A stretch of DNA of 64,000 nt, from the NCBI GenBank assembly GCA_035772785.1, contig JAOCPU010000031.1:62001-126000 (forward strand), read 5' to 3'. The position numbers and the translations under genes were made by a program. Under the pieces are notes generated by a model. It was not told where the DNA came from and made no database searches. It saw nothing but the letters and a program-made list of their open reading frames with translations. The DNA comes from Phlebiopsis flavidoalba (lineage: Eukaryota; Basidiomycota; Agaricomycetes; Polyporales; Phanerochaetaceae). The first letter of the stretch is position 1; every line of letters begins with the position of its first letter. Below are positions 12,701 to 25,600 of this stretch, one piece after another.

Positions 12701-14650
12701 ACTCGATTGGAATCCTGTCTCAATAGGCGGACGTTTGCGCAGATATGAATTGATCTTACATTCTCTCAATTTGCAGCGACCCGCGGCAAGGCTGCGTCGA
12801 GTTACAATGACAGACCGTCCGCGAGTGTTCCCCTTTAATCCCCTTCCGCCAGCCATCTCTCTAATAACGGCAACGTCCCAAGCATCATAGCGTTCGTACG
12901 CGAATTGGCACGTCACCGCCCTTGGACGTCCCCTGCAACGGTTTTCCCCCGGGGGGTTGGGTGGCGCGGGCCCCCCAAGGGCTCTCACTCGTTCGGGTAG
13001 AACCTTAGTCGGCGGACGCTTCCTTAACCGGCTGTCTATCCGCAGACAAAGTCATTGCGAATCACACCGGCTCGCATCATCGAGAAGGAACAGCTGCTCT
13101 TACCTCCCTGCCTCCCCTCCCTCTGCCTGGATTCGCCATCTCGCCAGACTCGCATGTACGTGCATATTACAGCCATTGGTTTCACGGTCCCCGCTTGGCG
13201 GCCTGCGGTGCGTCCTGACAGTGCGACGGCGGACCCAGACCGCCCCTCCAGGTGTATCGCATGTAAACGTTTCGTGAGAAGCGCTCCTTGTACCTCCGAA
13301 TTACCGACTTTCCTTCGTCTCTTTCGGTGTCTGTACAGGGCCCACGTTGTTGCATCCCGCTGCGGAAAGTGATGTGCAAGACATTTGCTGATCATGCATC
13401 CGTCGTCCCCGAGGGTACGTTCGAATTTGTTTGTTCTCGTCATGTACTGAATATACTCAAGCTATGATAGGACTTAGGTTACGGGCCGCGATTGCTCTCG
13501 CTTGAAGAAAGTCAATTGCATCATAGGGTTTCAGCACACTAGCGAAATGAGGTCAGGATGCTCAATTAGCCCCGCCGGCATCGACGATGGGCCGGCTCTA
13601 TAACCATTAGCGTACCAGATAGGGTGGTTTCAAATGCCATTTTGCGATACCATTGTTTCGTCTCCCCTCATCAAACGGCTGATGCTGTTGATCCGGTTTC
13701 CTGTCTCTGCTATTCACCTGCCCTTCGTTTAGTGTCGTCGTAATGTGCCAGCGGTAGAGGGGGGTGGCGGGGTTAGGAGCGCGTGTGGCAGCCTCGACTT
13801 CTCGGTTGTGGTCCATGAATCTGCGGGGTAATGAAGTCGAAATTCCCTCGAGATAGACGGTCTGCGCTCATAGGCAGGATAACGCTCCACCAGTATAGCC
13901 GTGATTGCTAGCTGGCTTATGTCCATGTTCGCCCCATGTAGGTAATGAGGCGCGAGGCGAGTGTCGAAGATCGTGGCCGACATTGAACCGGCAGGCATCT
14001 CTATCGAGGGCCCAACAGAATGCAGTGGACCTCATAGAGCTGTATTGTCTGCGATCCTTCTGGTTTTCCTTCCGAGCAATTCGTTCTGATGCACTCTTCA
14101 GTGAGTCCGGAAAAAAAAACGTACAGCCATGGTTAACGGCCCTGTCTGACAGTTACGCTCGTTTTAGCAGCCCTACAGGCTACAGCATACGGAGGCCCGC
14201 AAGCTCGCATATTCATTCATCCTTGATCCCGTTCAAAAGGCTCGTAGCTGATGCTTCTGCGAGTGTAATGCCAAAACGCTCAAACCTTGCATAGAAATTA
14301 CTTGCTGGACCACGCCCGGCTGTATTGCTGGTTCGGGATCTTACGCGCAGTGAGTGACACTTGGGCCGGTTACAAATCTGTAACGCCCCCCACAACGAGT
14401 GTACAAAGATATAATGTAGTCATTTGCGGGCAGCTATTCACGATGCGAACGTACAATGTCCGCTTGTGCAGCTGGTGTGGAAGCAAGGGGCGCTTGCATA
14501 TTGGCAGGTACGAGTGCTAGAGTTTCACTCTACCGCCGAGCTGACATGGTCTGCGGTCCCCAAGGTCTTCATATTTTGCTTACTATGGCTGAAGCAATAC
14601 TCGCAACATCGAGGCTGCCGAAACGAGTAATATGACAAGGCAGCCGTGCC
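9775..14650. other. Unrecognised stretch, 9.8-14.65 kb
   Basis: Short frames occur on both strands and none is recognised. The more gene-like pieces are at 10616-10852 and at 11218-11690 (+). The latter could be joined over single-base shifts into a chain ending in a hydrophobic segment (LMIVYSGVATASMYWL) before a possible GTGAGT donor near 11692. Frames at 12677-13443 and 13729-13998 (-) are uninterrupted but show no known motif. Repeats: the hairpin at 10039-10069 listed separately. Confidence 0.3.
10039..10069. repeat. Imperfect hairpin with TTTGGT/ACCAAA arms
   Basis: The left arm 10039-10051 (GGCGTTGTTTGGT) and right arm 10060-10069 (ACCAAACGCC) are complementary except for a three-base bulge, with an eight-base loop. 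It could be a decayed MITE end or a transcription terminator; there is no neighbouring gene to decide. Confidence 0.4.
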
Positions 14651-16068
14651 ATGTACAAGACATCTTCATCTTCGCCATGCGCGCTGCTGCACACTGCACG
14701 GCACCAAGTTGCTTCGTATTTGCCAAGAGCCGTTTGCGCATCTTCTTCCCCACTCCACACACACAAGCCTGCCCTGACGCTCGGGGCCGGTCCGTGGGTA
14801 ATAGAGCTTGCTGGAACGGCCAGGCTGCCCATTCGCTGATCTGCCGGAACCAAGGGGCCCTTGCGTGGTCGAGCTGGCGCCACAGAGCGGTGCATCGACG
14901 CAGCAGGATCTCCGGCCGTCCTGCGCGTCCCTCCTCGAGCAGAGGCCGCTCCGATCAGCCGTCTCTCGGTATGTTTGCAAATAGGATGTGGCGAGTCGCC
15001 CCTTGACTCGACGCTGCTCGTTCTCCCTCATCGGGCTGCGCGTTCCTTCCCACGCTCGAGAACCGTGATGCTCGCGTTGTGGCTTCGCCGCTTGCGGCGT
15101 GCACAGCGACCCATGGCGGTGTTCCGCCGTAGCGTGTTTGTGGGCGTCCGCCCGGTAAGTTGTAATGCAGAGGCCGTGCGAGGTCACTAATGACGCTATG
15201 TGGTGTGCGACCAGCACGACTTTGATAAAGTTCGTGGTACCAAGAACGCTCTCGCCCGCTTCATACAGCACAAGCCCGTACGTCTCCCTGCCGCCCTTCG
15301 CAGTGTCTTTCTCGCTTTGATAATCGCGCAGAAGATGCCAGCTAGACTGCGTCCGCACGCACCATCGCGATGGGTTTTGCGAAGAGAAACCATGCGTCCG
15401 AGGCGGACAACGTGTGTGTGTGTGTTTCGCAAATCGCTGTCATTCGGGCGCGCCCTCCGCGGACGCAATAGTCCCCGTCACACATACCTCTCCGTTATCA
15501 AACTCGCCCGCGTCCACAGCGTCCGCGCTCAGGCTAGCATCTTCCGCGCGCGCCTTCGCCCATCGCGCCCGTGGCGGATGTCAGCTCGGTCTCTCAACCC
15601 CGCCCGAGTCCCCCTGCATGGCCGTCCGCCGTGGACAGCGTCTGCAAAGCCCCTGGAGATCGCGCGGCGCCCCACAGCAGGGCGACCCGGAGACGGGCCC
15701 AGCAGGACGTCCCTCCATCAGTCAACATTCGCTTTCTCGCGACCCTGGCCGCCACGACGGGTTTACACCCTATTGACGTACAAACCGCGCTGCAGTCCTC
15801 GATCGGCGGCCTACTGCTCCCTTCCACGTACGCCGCCACCAGAAATAAAAACAGAAAGCGAAAAATTGCCGTGCCAGGAAAATATCTGCAAGCGGTTTCG
15901 GGAACGAGAGAGTTTTTCTCGTGCATCTGTTTACCATCCGTACGCGCGAGCCTCTCCTTCAGACTCCCGCACGACCACAGCATCTCACCAGCCGTTTCGT
16001 CCCATTCCCCAGATCCAGATCCCTTCCCTCCGACTCCGATGCCAACAGTCCCAGCCTCACGTAAATAA
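14651..16068 (+). CDS. Unrecognised spliced gene, GC-rich
   Basis: Not recognised. The strand is chosen from splice signals: a GTAAGT donor near 15155, an ACTAATGAC branch-like site near 15187 and a CAG acceptor at about 15219 join VFVGVRP to HDFDKVRGTKNALARFIQHK. A second intron follows (GTACGT near 15278 to GCAG near 15331). The possible start at 14651 gives MYKTSSSSPCALLHTARHQV, rich in Ser, Ala, His and Arg and free of acids, which could be a mitochondrial presequence (inference). The 3' part (about 15560-16068) reads as a Pro/Ser/Arg-rich chain. A 366-codon frame at 15200-16300 runs through both proposed introns and is probably a by-product of GC-rich sequence. The limits are approximate. 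Confidence 0.35.
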
Positions 16069-16300
16069 CGTATGCATGTACGTACACGACACGCCGACTG
16101 TGCGCCTTCATTTCATTATTCTCCTCGAGACTCGGAGACTCGAAGAACCAGGCGCTACGTGCTTCAATGATCTCTGCCGCTCACTGTATCGCACCCAGTC
16201 ACAGTCTGATTGCGCACATGAGGATGCTCCCTCGGTGGCTGATATATTGGATATTGCTATTCAAATTTGGGGGATTGTGCAGATGAGAGAGGAAGACTAG

Positions 16301-18799
16301 TAATCATATAATACATGGGATGAGAATTGCTTCGTTCGGTTCGATTCTTCGCGCAAGGCTCTTTTCGAGAGGAAAAGTGAGTCGGTGCAAATGCGTTATG
16401 GTGGGGGCACAGCGTGAAGGGCGTCACGCTAGGTCGAAGTAGAGTAAAGGCATTCGTAAATAGGGACAGCAATGCGAGACAAGAAAAGAATATGATGAGG
16501 ACCAAAATATAGCAGACGGCAGTGCCGATGAGAGTGATGAAGTGCAGTTATGAGTTAGATTTAGATTCCGGTTTGGATCCCCCGCGCTGTGCCGCAGAGT
16601 TCGCACCCCCATCCCGTCTTGCAGCTCCCGGGTTCCTCTGCTCGGGGGGGGGGGTGGGGGAGGACTCGAGAGAGCTGAGTCATAAACGAAGCCGTCGCGA
16701 AGGAGGAGGAAAAGGAGAGGCTAGTTCCCACTGGGAGCGGAGTTATGACAAAGGTCGGGCAGCGTTTTGGAGGTATGGGCAAGCCCGGCAACGGCTTTTC
16801 ATCAGTACTTGCTTGCGCCGCAGACTGCTGCTGCCGCTGTAGGGAGGGTGTCGGCGTCTGCTCATCGGCTATGATGAGTAGGGCGTGCGCGAGTCGGGTG
16901 GACCGGGGCAGAAGAGACTTCGTGTCGCAGGCTAGAATAAAGAAAAGAAGCGGAAGCACGAGGAAGAGTAAGCGTAGGAAAATGGCGACCGGCAGGGTTC
17001 TGAATGAGGGGCCAAACAACACTTGCCGTTTCTGTCGTACGTGAGGAACGGTAGGCGTTGAGGAACCGTGTATCATCCCACTGGAGGTGCCGCCGCGTTG
17101 CCGGTTCGTGCAGGATGAGGTAAACCGGCAAGGGTCCGCAGCTGTCTCCGGTAGGGGCCTGGCCCGGGGGCTACGGACTGGGAAGACTGTGCCGGGTGCT
17201 AAGGAAACAGGGGCGCGGACGCGTGGGGATAAATCCCAAGAGGTGAGTGTTGGCTGTATGCGAGGGGATAGGATACAATGCAACGCGAATGGCGGTCGAA
17301 GGGCAGAAAGCGTCGTGGAGTCGCGAGCAGCGGCATGAAGAGGCAGCATCGAATGAAGTGATGTGGGAAGAAAGACCCGAAAAGGCGTGCGGCGGAGCTG
17401 GTCGGGGGGGCGCAAGTCGTGTATAGACTTGGCGATTCTCCGCACCGCCGCCCGAGCCACAAACAGCGAGACAGGTGCACCTGCCTCTACCGTGCGTTTT
17501 GGCGGGACGACGCGAGCTGCGCGCCGCCCCTACCTCAGACCTCACGAGGTCTCCATGCCCTCCTCCGTCTTCATCACGACGCCCGCCATACCCATTGGTC
17601 GGCCGTCGCGACCCCTGCGGCCACGCTCCTCTTCCTCGCGCTCCGGCGCGACTGAGCGGCGCGCCTCGCTGTCCCTCGCCGGTCAACTTCATTCTCGTCC
17701 GAAGCACCTCTCATTGCTTGAAGTGGGCTCGCGACCATGCCGGTGCCCGCAGCAGTGATCGGCCGCTCCATTGTTCCTGTGGTTCGTCGTGTGTGCCTCC
17801 CGCAAGCCGTGGCCGGTTGGTAACGAGTAGTCAAATCGTCGGGATCGGTCGCCATCTCCGCGGACTGTGTCGAGCTCGAAGCGTAAACTTCTTGGATGGT
17901 TGGCTAGAAAGACATCCGGCGCGGTGGAGGGAGCCGCCGTTTGATGACGTTCCGCTCAACCGAGGTGAGGTTCAGATCGTCCTCGTTCCGTGGCAGCAAG
18001 TGAGCATATCGTCCTCGTTGAGGCTAGCACGTTGTCCGCCCGTTCATGATCCCGCCGTTGCCAGACACATGAAGAGCACGGGGAAAAGTGGTTGTTGTCG
18101 ATTATCCCCGCCCTTCCGTACCTTATTCACTCCTGCTTCGCGTGCTCACCTACGGGGCATCACTTCAGACCCCCTTCTTCCCTCCGCACCGCCCCAACGA
18201 CCTAACGCCACGAGTTGCGTGGACCCCCTCCTCGGTAACCTATGAAAAATCGCAACAAATTCGTCAGCAAAACCTCGCATGATCACGAACGACACCCAAG
18301 CCACAATCCAAACTACTTCCTATGAGACAACACACTATTCCCCGCTACTAGCCGTCACGGAGATATGGTCTTGGTGCACACAGCCCCATCCGCACTTTAT
18401 CGCCACCTCCGCCCGACCCACAATCCGCAGCACACAGAATAGCCTCCCCACCCCACAACACCTTCTCAGCACACGGTCCAGTGGCGCACGCCCCGCGGCA
18501 TTTCCCCCTCCTTCCTTCCTTTTTTTTCCCCCTCCTCTCTTACTTCTCCCCCCCCCCCCCCCCCGAGGGTTCAGGCTTTCGGTTGAGCGTGGGGTATCAC
18601 TCGTGCTTCGGCTCACCGTGCCGGCCGCGGTACGCTTGCCGACACTCAAATGAGCTTGACGCTCCAGCCGCGCCCGAGGTTTATGTCCGCCATCACAATA
18701 CCGTCGCTCCTCGCATGCGCGCGCTGCGCTCTTCAGCCCGCCGACCGCAGCGGAAGCACGTTCTCCCGACCCCCATCCACGACGCCATACACCCAAATT
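16301..18799. other. Unresolved GC-rich stretch between two genes
   Basis: Long frames overlap on both strands. The minus strand at 17440-16620 is pyrimidine-rich, like a fungal 5' region, and reads a hydrophobic segment (LPVAIFLRLLFLVLPLLFFI) near 16980. The minus strand at 17855-17574 reads MATDPDDLTTRYQPATA and an Arg-rich tail. Nothing could be matched to a family. A 17-C run lies at 18548-18564 and a G-rich run at 16646-16660. Confidence 0.3.
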
Positions 18800-20819
18800 A
18801 GGCGCATTTACATTCCACCTTCTGGCGCGCCGCTCTCGCCGCAACACGACCGCGGCACACCGAAGAGGTCTGTAAGCGATCTCCACATCTCACTTATGTA
18901 TGTACTCGAGCGCTCTTTCGCAGAAATCATGTCCCTTTGTTGGGCATTGATTTTACCACCTCCGGGCGTCACCGTCCTTCTCGTAAGCCTTCTTCCTTCT
19001 TGGAGATAGGATCTTCCACAGGTGAAGTTGTGCGGGGTTGGCGAGAGTGGGCGCTGTGTTGCCCGCAGCAAGCTTAGCTGGTTCGCAAGCGGAGAGGAAG
19101 GTATGCGGGCATGGTTCATGGTAGCTGCAGGGCGGTTGTAACACAGGACGTGGCGAGGGGAAACAAAGGGGGAAAGACAAACCATTGGGGTCGAGGAGAC
19201 ACTCAGGTATGAGCGTCGCCAGCTCCGAGATCTTCTCGTTAATGTTGTCTCGCCGCCGCCTCTCGACAGCATTGTGCGACTCGCGCCTGCGCCGCCTCTT
19301 CTCGTTGGCATACCAGCCCTGGACCTCAGGCAACCTAACCTCCATCACCCATCAATTGTTAAGAAAAGGAAGACTCACTGTTCGGGCCGCCATAATCTCC
19401 TGTAAGGCCTGCCCACCTGCTTGCCCCCCAGTCGTCGGTTGCTGGTCTGCTTTCATGATTGCCCAATTCCCATGTTTCATGATCCTTCGGGCTAACGCTC
19501 GATGCAATGGGGGGCAAGCAGACACTCTCCCAAACGTTTGCGGAATCCGCATGACGTGTGACGCGTCGGGCCGTGAGGCAGGCTGAACGCGACCCATAGA
19601 GCCGGTTGCCATGTTCGTCCTGAATGCCTTTGAGCCGGGCACAGGCCGGGTCGCATCGAGCACCGACGCCAGGGGAAGAGACGTGCCAGGTGGAACCATC
19701 CCGCCACCGTGCATACCCAGGGGCGAGCGGGGCGCTGTTCTGGGGCACGACGCCGGGACCAGGATGGGTCCCCAGTTGCTGGGTGATTATCGCCCCCGGT
19801 TGTAGCGGCTGGCGGGGAAACGCTTGAGTCGCCGTGCCCGCGCTTGGCGCGGCGTGTGTGTTCGGCGAGTGGTCCCGGATCGTTTGTGCTTGTGTGTTCT
19901 GTGGCTGCACAGGTGCGTGGATCGATGGACCTGCCTTACGCGATCTTTTGCGAGAAGCGGCCGTAGCGAGGAGGTTGGGTCTCGTTGGGCAGATGGGAAG
20001 GCGTGTGCCGTCAGGAAGTAGTTGGGGTTCGTGGCATTGGTGGTGGTGGTGCTCGAGTGTAGAATGCTCGGGAGGCCGGAGAGCGAGGACATGTGCGAGC
20101 TGAAGGAGCTCACGCTCGATGGCTCATGCGCCGTTGCCGTTCTGCCGTTCGGCAGACGAAGAGGTGTTATATAGGCGCAAAGGTATGGGGTCTGTGCGTT
20201 TTTGGGAATGCCCGTGCGAGTGATGATGGCGGGGCTCAGGTAACGCATCGAGGAGCCGATGGCGGACGGTACTGTTGAAGTGGGGCGTGCGCGTGGAGAA
20301 CTCGTAGATCGGATGGGTGGGGGTATGCATCGGGAGCGACGAGGAAGGCCGGGAGGGAGAATGCGTTCGCACCCCCGCCCAGCTCGCCAGGGGTTCCGTA
20401 CGAGCTCGAGCTGTGCTGGTGATGGCTGGTCGGCGCGGAGATGTCGAAGATGTTGTGTGTCGGTCGACGGCCGGTAGTCGTCGTACGGGCTCACTGGGCT
20501 CTGGGTCGAGCGTTCGTGGGAGGATGGGGGCTGGTTGATGAGACTGGCGAGCTCGTCGGTGAAGTCCATGCTCGAGTTGCCAGCCGCTGCCTTGCGCCTG
20601 AGCTGTGCTCTGGCGGCGGAATTTTCTGAACGTCTCGGGCACAGAGAGGTAGGAGGGGGGCGAGATGAAGAGGTTTGGTGGTTTTGTCGAATGACGACGA
20701 GGTGTTGGCAGGGGCTGCCGTCGCTGCTCACGGGGCGTCGAGTGGGGCGGGGGAGGGGAGGTGGAAGCCCCTCTTGGCGTGTGCTTCGGTTTATAGTTGG
20801 AGTACATCGAGTTGGCCAT
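18800..20819 (-). CDS. bHLH transcription factor (Rtg3/Cbf1-like), frame-broken
   Basis: A nuclear DNA-binding regulator. The start chosen is ATG at 20819 (MANSMYSNYKPKHTPRG), followed by a long Pro/Ser/Thr-rich region that includes SSMDFTDELASLINQPPSS in a second frame near 20560. The basic region and helix 1 (RRESHNAVERRRRDNINEKI, then SELATLIPECLLD) lie near 19300-19195 and carry the His, Glu and Arg that read E-boxes. An intron (GTTTGT..CAG) follows in the loop. Helix 2 lies near 18960-18890 and reads INANKGMILRKSVEYI only after stepping over several extra bases. The Arg (not Tyr) in the basic region speaks against SREBP, so a direct link with the nearby reductase gene is not supported. 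The C terminus is unresolved and the lower limit approximate. Confidence 0.82.
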
Positions 20820-22429
20820 AAAGGACGTCGTTGGGATGGTGTCGGGGTCGTCGTGGACGTCGTGGAGGAAGGGGCGTTTCGTCTCGGGCCTGGAGGAGAA
20901 GCGCGAGTAAATAACGGACTTGTCAGATTTGAGTTGCGACTGCTTTGAGTTCTGCGGGGGAGGGCCAAGGAACGCCTGCCTTCCCCTTTCGGCAGTGCGC
21001 TGGCCCTGTTCACCGGTCTCCCCGCGTTTCCGCTCTTTCGGTTCCCCATCAATTACCCCAAATACCCCGCAAATACGGCCAAACACCCTCAGCCCCTCCT
21101 TCCAGCCTCGCCACCCCCGCATCGCCCGCGACAAATGCTTCCGACGACATCCAATTCCCCCTCGAGCTCATTGTGCGACACACAGCGAGCTCGTCCTCAA
21201 GCCGCTCTGCGGTCAACCCCGCGCCCCTTCCCCGCACGCCCTCCCGCGAGAGTATCATCGGCGGTCGATGAAGTCATCCCATAGCCTCCCCCGCACTCTC
21301 ACGTACGTCCTTTCCGTACCCTGCTTCTGATATACGCTCTCCCTCCCAGATCTCATCTCGTCAATCGTACCCTCTCGCTCACCGTGGGACACTGGCCAGG
21401 GACGGGTGCCCGCAGATGCACCCTCCCCCCTCCTCGTTCGCGTTCTGGTTTGCTCGTACACACTCCCTTTCCCAGGCCCGTTCGATAGACCAAGAACCTA
21501 GTCCACATTCGAATGCTTCAACGTACGAGCTTGAACCTTTTCGCGGGCTATCGACACCCTTGGACCGCCCAGCTGTTTTCCACCCTCTTTTCCCTCCTCA
21601 ACGTTTCTCGCCCGTCTCTTCGTTCATGACGCTTTCGATCCCTCTTGCGAACGAGACCGAAGAGCCAGTTGCACACCCGCTCTGCACATCAAGTGCTCTC
21701 CTTCCTCTCGCGGCAGACATCTCATCAGGATCGAGCCACCGCGTCCGCCATCTTGTTCCTAACACCTTGACAGCAACGCAACATCTCGAAGATCACAGCG
21801 CATCAATGTTCACAGGCCTTCAGTCGCGATAATCAGCCCTCAAGCTTTCGCCCTGGAGGACGACTACTCGAAGCTGCATCTTCTCTTCGCGTCCAGCTTC
21901 CCTGCCACTTCGACGTTACGCACTCTGTAGTCGTCTTCCCTCGCCTCAGCTCAGCAAAGACGATTTCGACTTTTCCCGCCCGCATTCCGTAAATCGAAGA
22001 TCTCCTTGCTAAGTTTGTACCGGACGCTTTTGATGCCGCGTGATATCGAGCGGATGTATCTAAAAAACTTGGTCTTGACTACACTTTGTGGTTAGCACTC
22101 ACCACTCATTGAATCAATTATCGCCCCAAACAGAGCGCGTGTAAATGTCATTGCGGAATATGAAAGAAAAATCGAATGATCCGACTCATTCGTCGTTACC
22201 TCCGAGATGTAACTGTATGCCACCTGCAATAAATATGCTGCTGAAGCTTCGTATTTCCTATTATCATTGCATCTCCTTCGCAACTTGGAGTGCAGCCCAG
22301 ATGCTTCAAGCTTGGGAGGACATTGCAATCTCATCACGCATGCATTCCTGCTCCATATTGTATCCTCGTGTAGAGACGTTACTGTACACATTGTGTGAAA
22401 CGGAACAAGTCCAAACATAATAGAGAGAA
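20820..22429. other. Upstream region of the bHLH gene, possible divergent frame
   Basis: The plus strand is pyrimidine-rich at 21040-21480, as expected of a promoter for a gene reading right. A frame at 21416-21832 (possible start at 21629, MTLSIPLANETEEPVAHPL) is uninterrupted but unrecognised. A 138-codon minus-strand frame at 22092-22508 overlaps an opposite frame at 22145-22420, and neither shows a known motif. Confidence 0.25.
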
Positions 22430-22660
22430 ACGACACGTTCGAAAGTCTCGTTCGAAGTTTTTTCATTTCTCGTTTCTCATTTCGCGGTTCGCGGTTCTCG
22501 CTCCTCATTTCTCATTTTCCATTTCTCATTCCTCATTTCTCCATTTCCTCATTTCTCGTCTCTCATTTCTCGTCTCTCATTTCTCGTCTAACATATCTAG
22601 CGTCCCTTTTTTCTTCCTTTTTTGCTAAGTTTTTTTTCGCTTCTCTGTTTCTCGTTTGTC
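22430..22660. repeat. CT-rich repeat built on TTTCTCAT / TTTCTCGT
   Basis: Irregular repetition of TCTCATTTCTCGT-like units with almost no purine runs; a low-complexity tract of expanded 7-13 base units. Confidence 0.85.
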
Positions 22661-25600
22661 GTCGCTCGTTGCGCGTTCCTCCCCGTGTGACAAATAATTT
22701 GGGCTGTTTGAGCCTACTTAACGATGACGTACATGGACTTACTAGAAATCATTAAGCTTGCAATAAAACAAAACATTCACACTCCGCTAGCCTCATTTTC
22801 TTCACCCGTCGTACCCCGTCTGGAACAGGCCGACCCCGCACGGCGCACCTGCCAAAGTAAGCTTATCCCCGCACGTCGCTCGGGGGATCTGACTCAGGCA
22901 CCGGCGTGTTCAAGCGAGACCCCCAAGCCCGGGGTGTGGGAAGGGAATGGAAGAAACTCACCGCCGGACGTTGCGCGTCATCGGTACACCCGGCTTCTAG
23001 TGTACGCAGGCCGGAAATTGATGATGCGCGCAAAGGGCAGTATGCCCAGTCCCGAAACGCGTCAAGACGGTGAGCATGTGCGGCTGGGGGTGACAGGGTG
23101 AGCTTGAGGTTGAGTTTACAACCTTCGACATTTATACGACGCGAAGGAGAAACGTCGCGTATTTACCGTGCACCTCGGGAGCCGCTTCGTGCTCCACGAC
23201 GAGCTGTACCTTGCACATCGCACACGACTCATGCGTTGCCAAATAAACTGCTCGTCGCTCCACTTGCTGTCCTGACTAGAAGCTCTTGCCCTTGCTGTTC
23301 GCCGCGTCTGCGTTGGTCGCCATCTTCCTGTGCTCTCGCGAGCTCTTTTATGCGCGCAGACGACGCGGGCGAGCCCTCCGACGACCAAGAGCCCCGCCAC
23401 GCGCTCCTTAATTGCGCATCATTGTAAAAAAAAAACGCCTGGCCCGCCAAGTCCGTCGACGCTGTTCATTCGTTCTCCCTCGAACGGCGGGTGCGGCGGG
23501 CGGCACAGATCCGGAGGCTGAGGCTCATTGGCGGGGCGGGTTGATCGCCTCGGCCGAGGGTCTCGCCCAGTTTTTGCGCTGTCTTTGTTCCGGACGTCTT
23601 TGGTCGACAAAGACCGCGTCTTGACAAAACACCTGGGCTTGACATAAGTATGTTTTTATGTCAGAATTGAACGAAACCGGGTGCAGTACCCCGCCCCCTC
23701 TCCCCCAGCTCTTCAGTCTCAACCCCACGGCAACCGCCCCCGGATCGCCCGCCTGCCGGTCGTCGGTGCACCCCCGCGCCTAACCTCGCGACAAAAGACA
23801 CTAACGATCGATCGGATCGGCCCCTGCGTCATTTCAGGAGTTTCTGTACTCTGCGCGGTCTGGCTTTCCCGGTCACCGCGTCGGCGGGCATGCAGACGCC
23901 CAAGCACGAATGACTCTGCTATATTCTGCTCGTGCTCATCGTGCTCTCCTCGATCTGGACTCGATGCTCCTGCCCGCGTCTTGCGCCGCAAGGAGAGGGC
24001 GCTGCTTGGACTGGAGACGGCGGATAGTGTGGTGAGGAGCGGCGCTGCGGACAAGCTAAGTGGACAAGCTAAGTGGACAAGCTAAGTGGACAGGTAGGTG
24101 AGAGCGCGAACAAAAGACTCACCTCCTATGCTGATCTACCGCGTCTGACGCGCTCGGAGGGCGCGTCCGTATCTCCTCCTCCTCCTGGCCCCCCCTCCTA
24201 TCTTCCCGGCTCTTGCTCCCCCAATCGCGAGCTATCCCGTCCCGTCCTCTACACCCGCTTCCCACCGCCACCCAAAGAGCACACGCGACCGACTCGTGAC
24301 CCGCCCGCAAGCCTGCTGCCTGCCGCGCAATCCGCACGCCCAAATCACGGCCCGCCCATCACTCGCACGCGTACCGATCTCAGAGCCAGATCCCTGCGGT
24401 CCATGGGCCCGCCGCCATCATGGCCCTCGCGTGTGTGGCGTTGCGCGCGCCCGCCGTCCCTGGCTCTCAGATCGAGGGTGCTCGATGCAACCTCGGGCCT
24501 CGGGCGGGGTACGCCGGTCAAATTATCCGGGCTGACCCGTCGCGGGGGGCTGGCAGCGCGGGGGATGTTTGGACTTTGCGCGAGTTGCCATCGTCGGGGG
24601 CAGCGCACGACGTGCCTGTGGCGGGTCGTCTACGCGACCAGGAGATGCGGGCGGACGGTGAATTTTGACGTTGATGACTACCCCGCCGAACGTCTTTACG
24701 CTTTGGTGCCTTTGTTCGGCGCGAAATGAGCAGATCTGGCGCGAAATGACGAAGATATGGGCGACATGAAGGGGCCTCGGGGTTGGTGGTGGGTACTGTA
24801 CTGAAGAGACGTTGCCCGAGTCGTCGTCGTGGTGCGCGACGCATGGCACTACGGGGAGGCGGCTCGCGGGTGGTACAGTTATCAACACGCGACGCGTCCG
24901 TGCGCGTACGACGCTGCACGAACAACACCACTTCATTCGCGACATCAAAACGGAGCCGGAATAGCCTTGCAAGCTCAGCTCACCGCTCGAAACAACCCCC
25001 ACGAGGTTTAGTGCAGGGGTCTACGCCCGCGGATTTAGACTCTCGTCGTGTATCGAAGGGCACTAATCGATATCTCCGCTTGCCGTCAGCTGTTGTCTTG
25101 CGGAGGCCCCGGCTGCGCCTGGAAAGAGGACCGACCCCATACGGACACGCGCATGCACGGCGACACCTTCCCGCAGGTCAACTGCATCCGTGAGGCTTAT
25201 CATGCCGCGTCCGTCAATCTATCCCCCCTCGGACGTACCTGCGCCTTTGCTACAGGCACAGCCTCCGTGCCGGTCCATCAGAGATCCCTCAATATATGCC
25301 CATCTGTACCCTGTTCCCACCGTACAGATCCCAGGAATCTGGGCTCTGAAGAAGTTGAAGACCGCGCGCGGGAAGGCTAAACCTCGGGCGCGCGCCCCGG
25401 TGCCGAGAGACTTTGGGTTTGGACGAACGCTGACGAGCGCCGCTTTCGTCACTGGCCATGCCGCTACTCCTGCCCGCGGAAGATGGGGTCCATGTGAAGA
25501 GGCGAGGAACTATTTCAGCATTGTAAGAAGCACCAGCGGAAGTAGGCGAGAGAGAGAGCATAGTTTTTTTAGAGAGCAAACGGGACCCGAAGCATCCTGC

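Noticed and set aside
15200..16300. A 366-codon open frame on the plus strand, one of the longest in the window
   Set aside because: It crosses two credible introns, is rich in Arg and Pro as expected of GC-rich shadow frames, and shows no motif.
16330..16350. GGTTCGATTCT as a second tRNA-like unit
   Set aside because: No A-box upstream and no terminator at the usual distance.
18800..20819. SREBP regulator of the nearby HMG-CoA reductase
   Set aside because: The basic region has Arg where SREBP has its typical Tyr, and no membrane segments follow.
19787..21052. A 421-codon minus-strand frame as a single complete protein
   Set aside because: It overlaps the bHLH gene; only its middle part (SSMDFTDELASLINQPPSS) fits, and the rest is a shifted frame of the same Pro/Ser-rich region.
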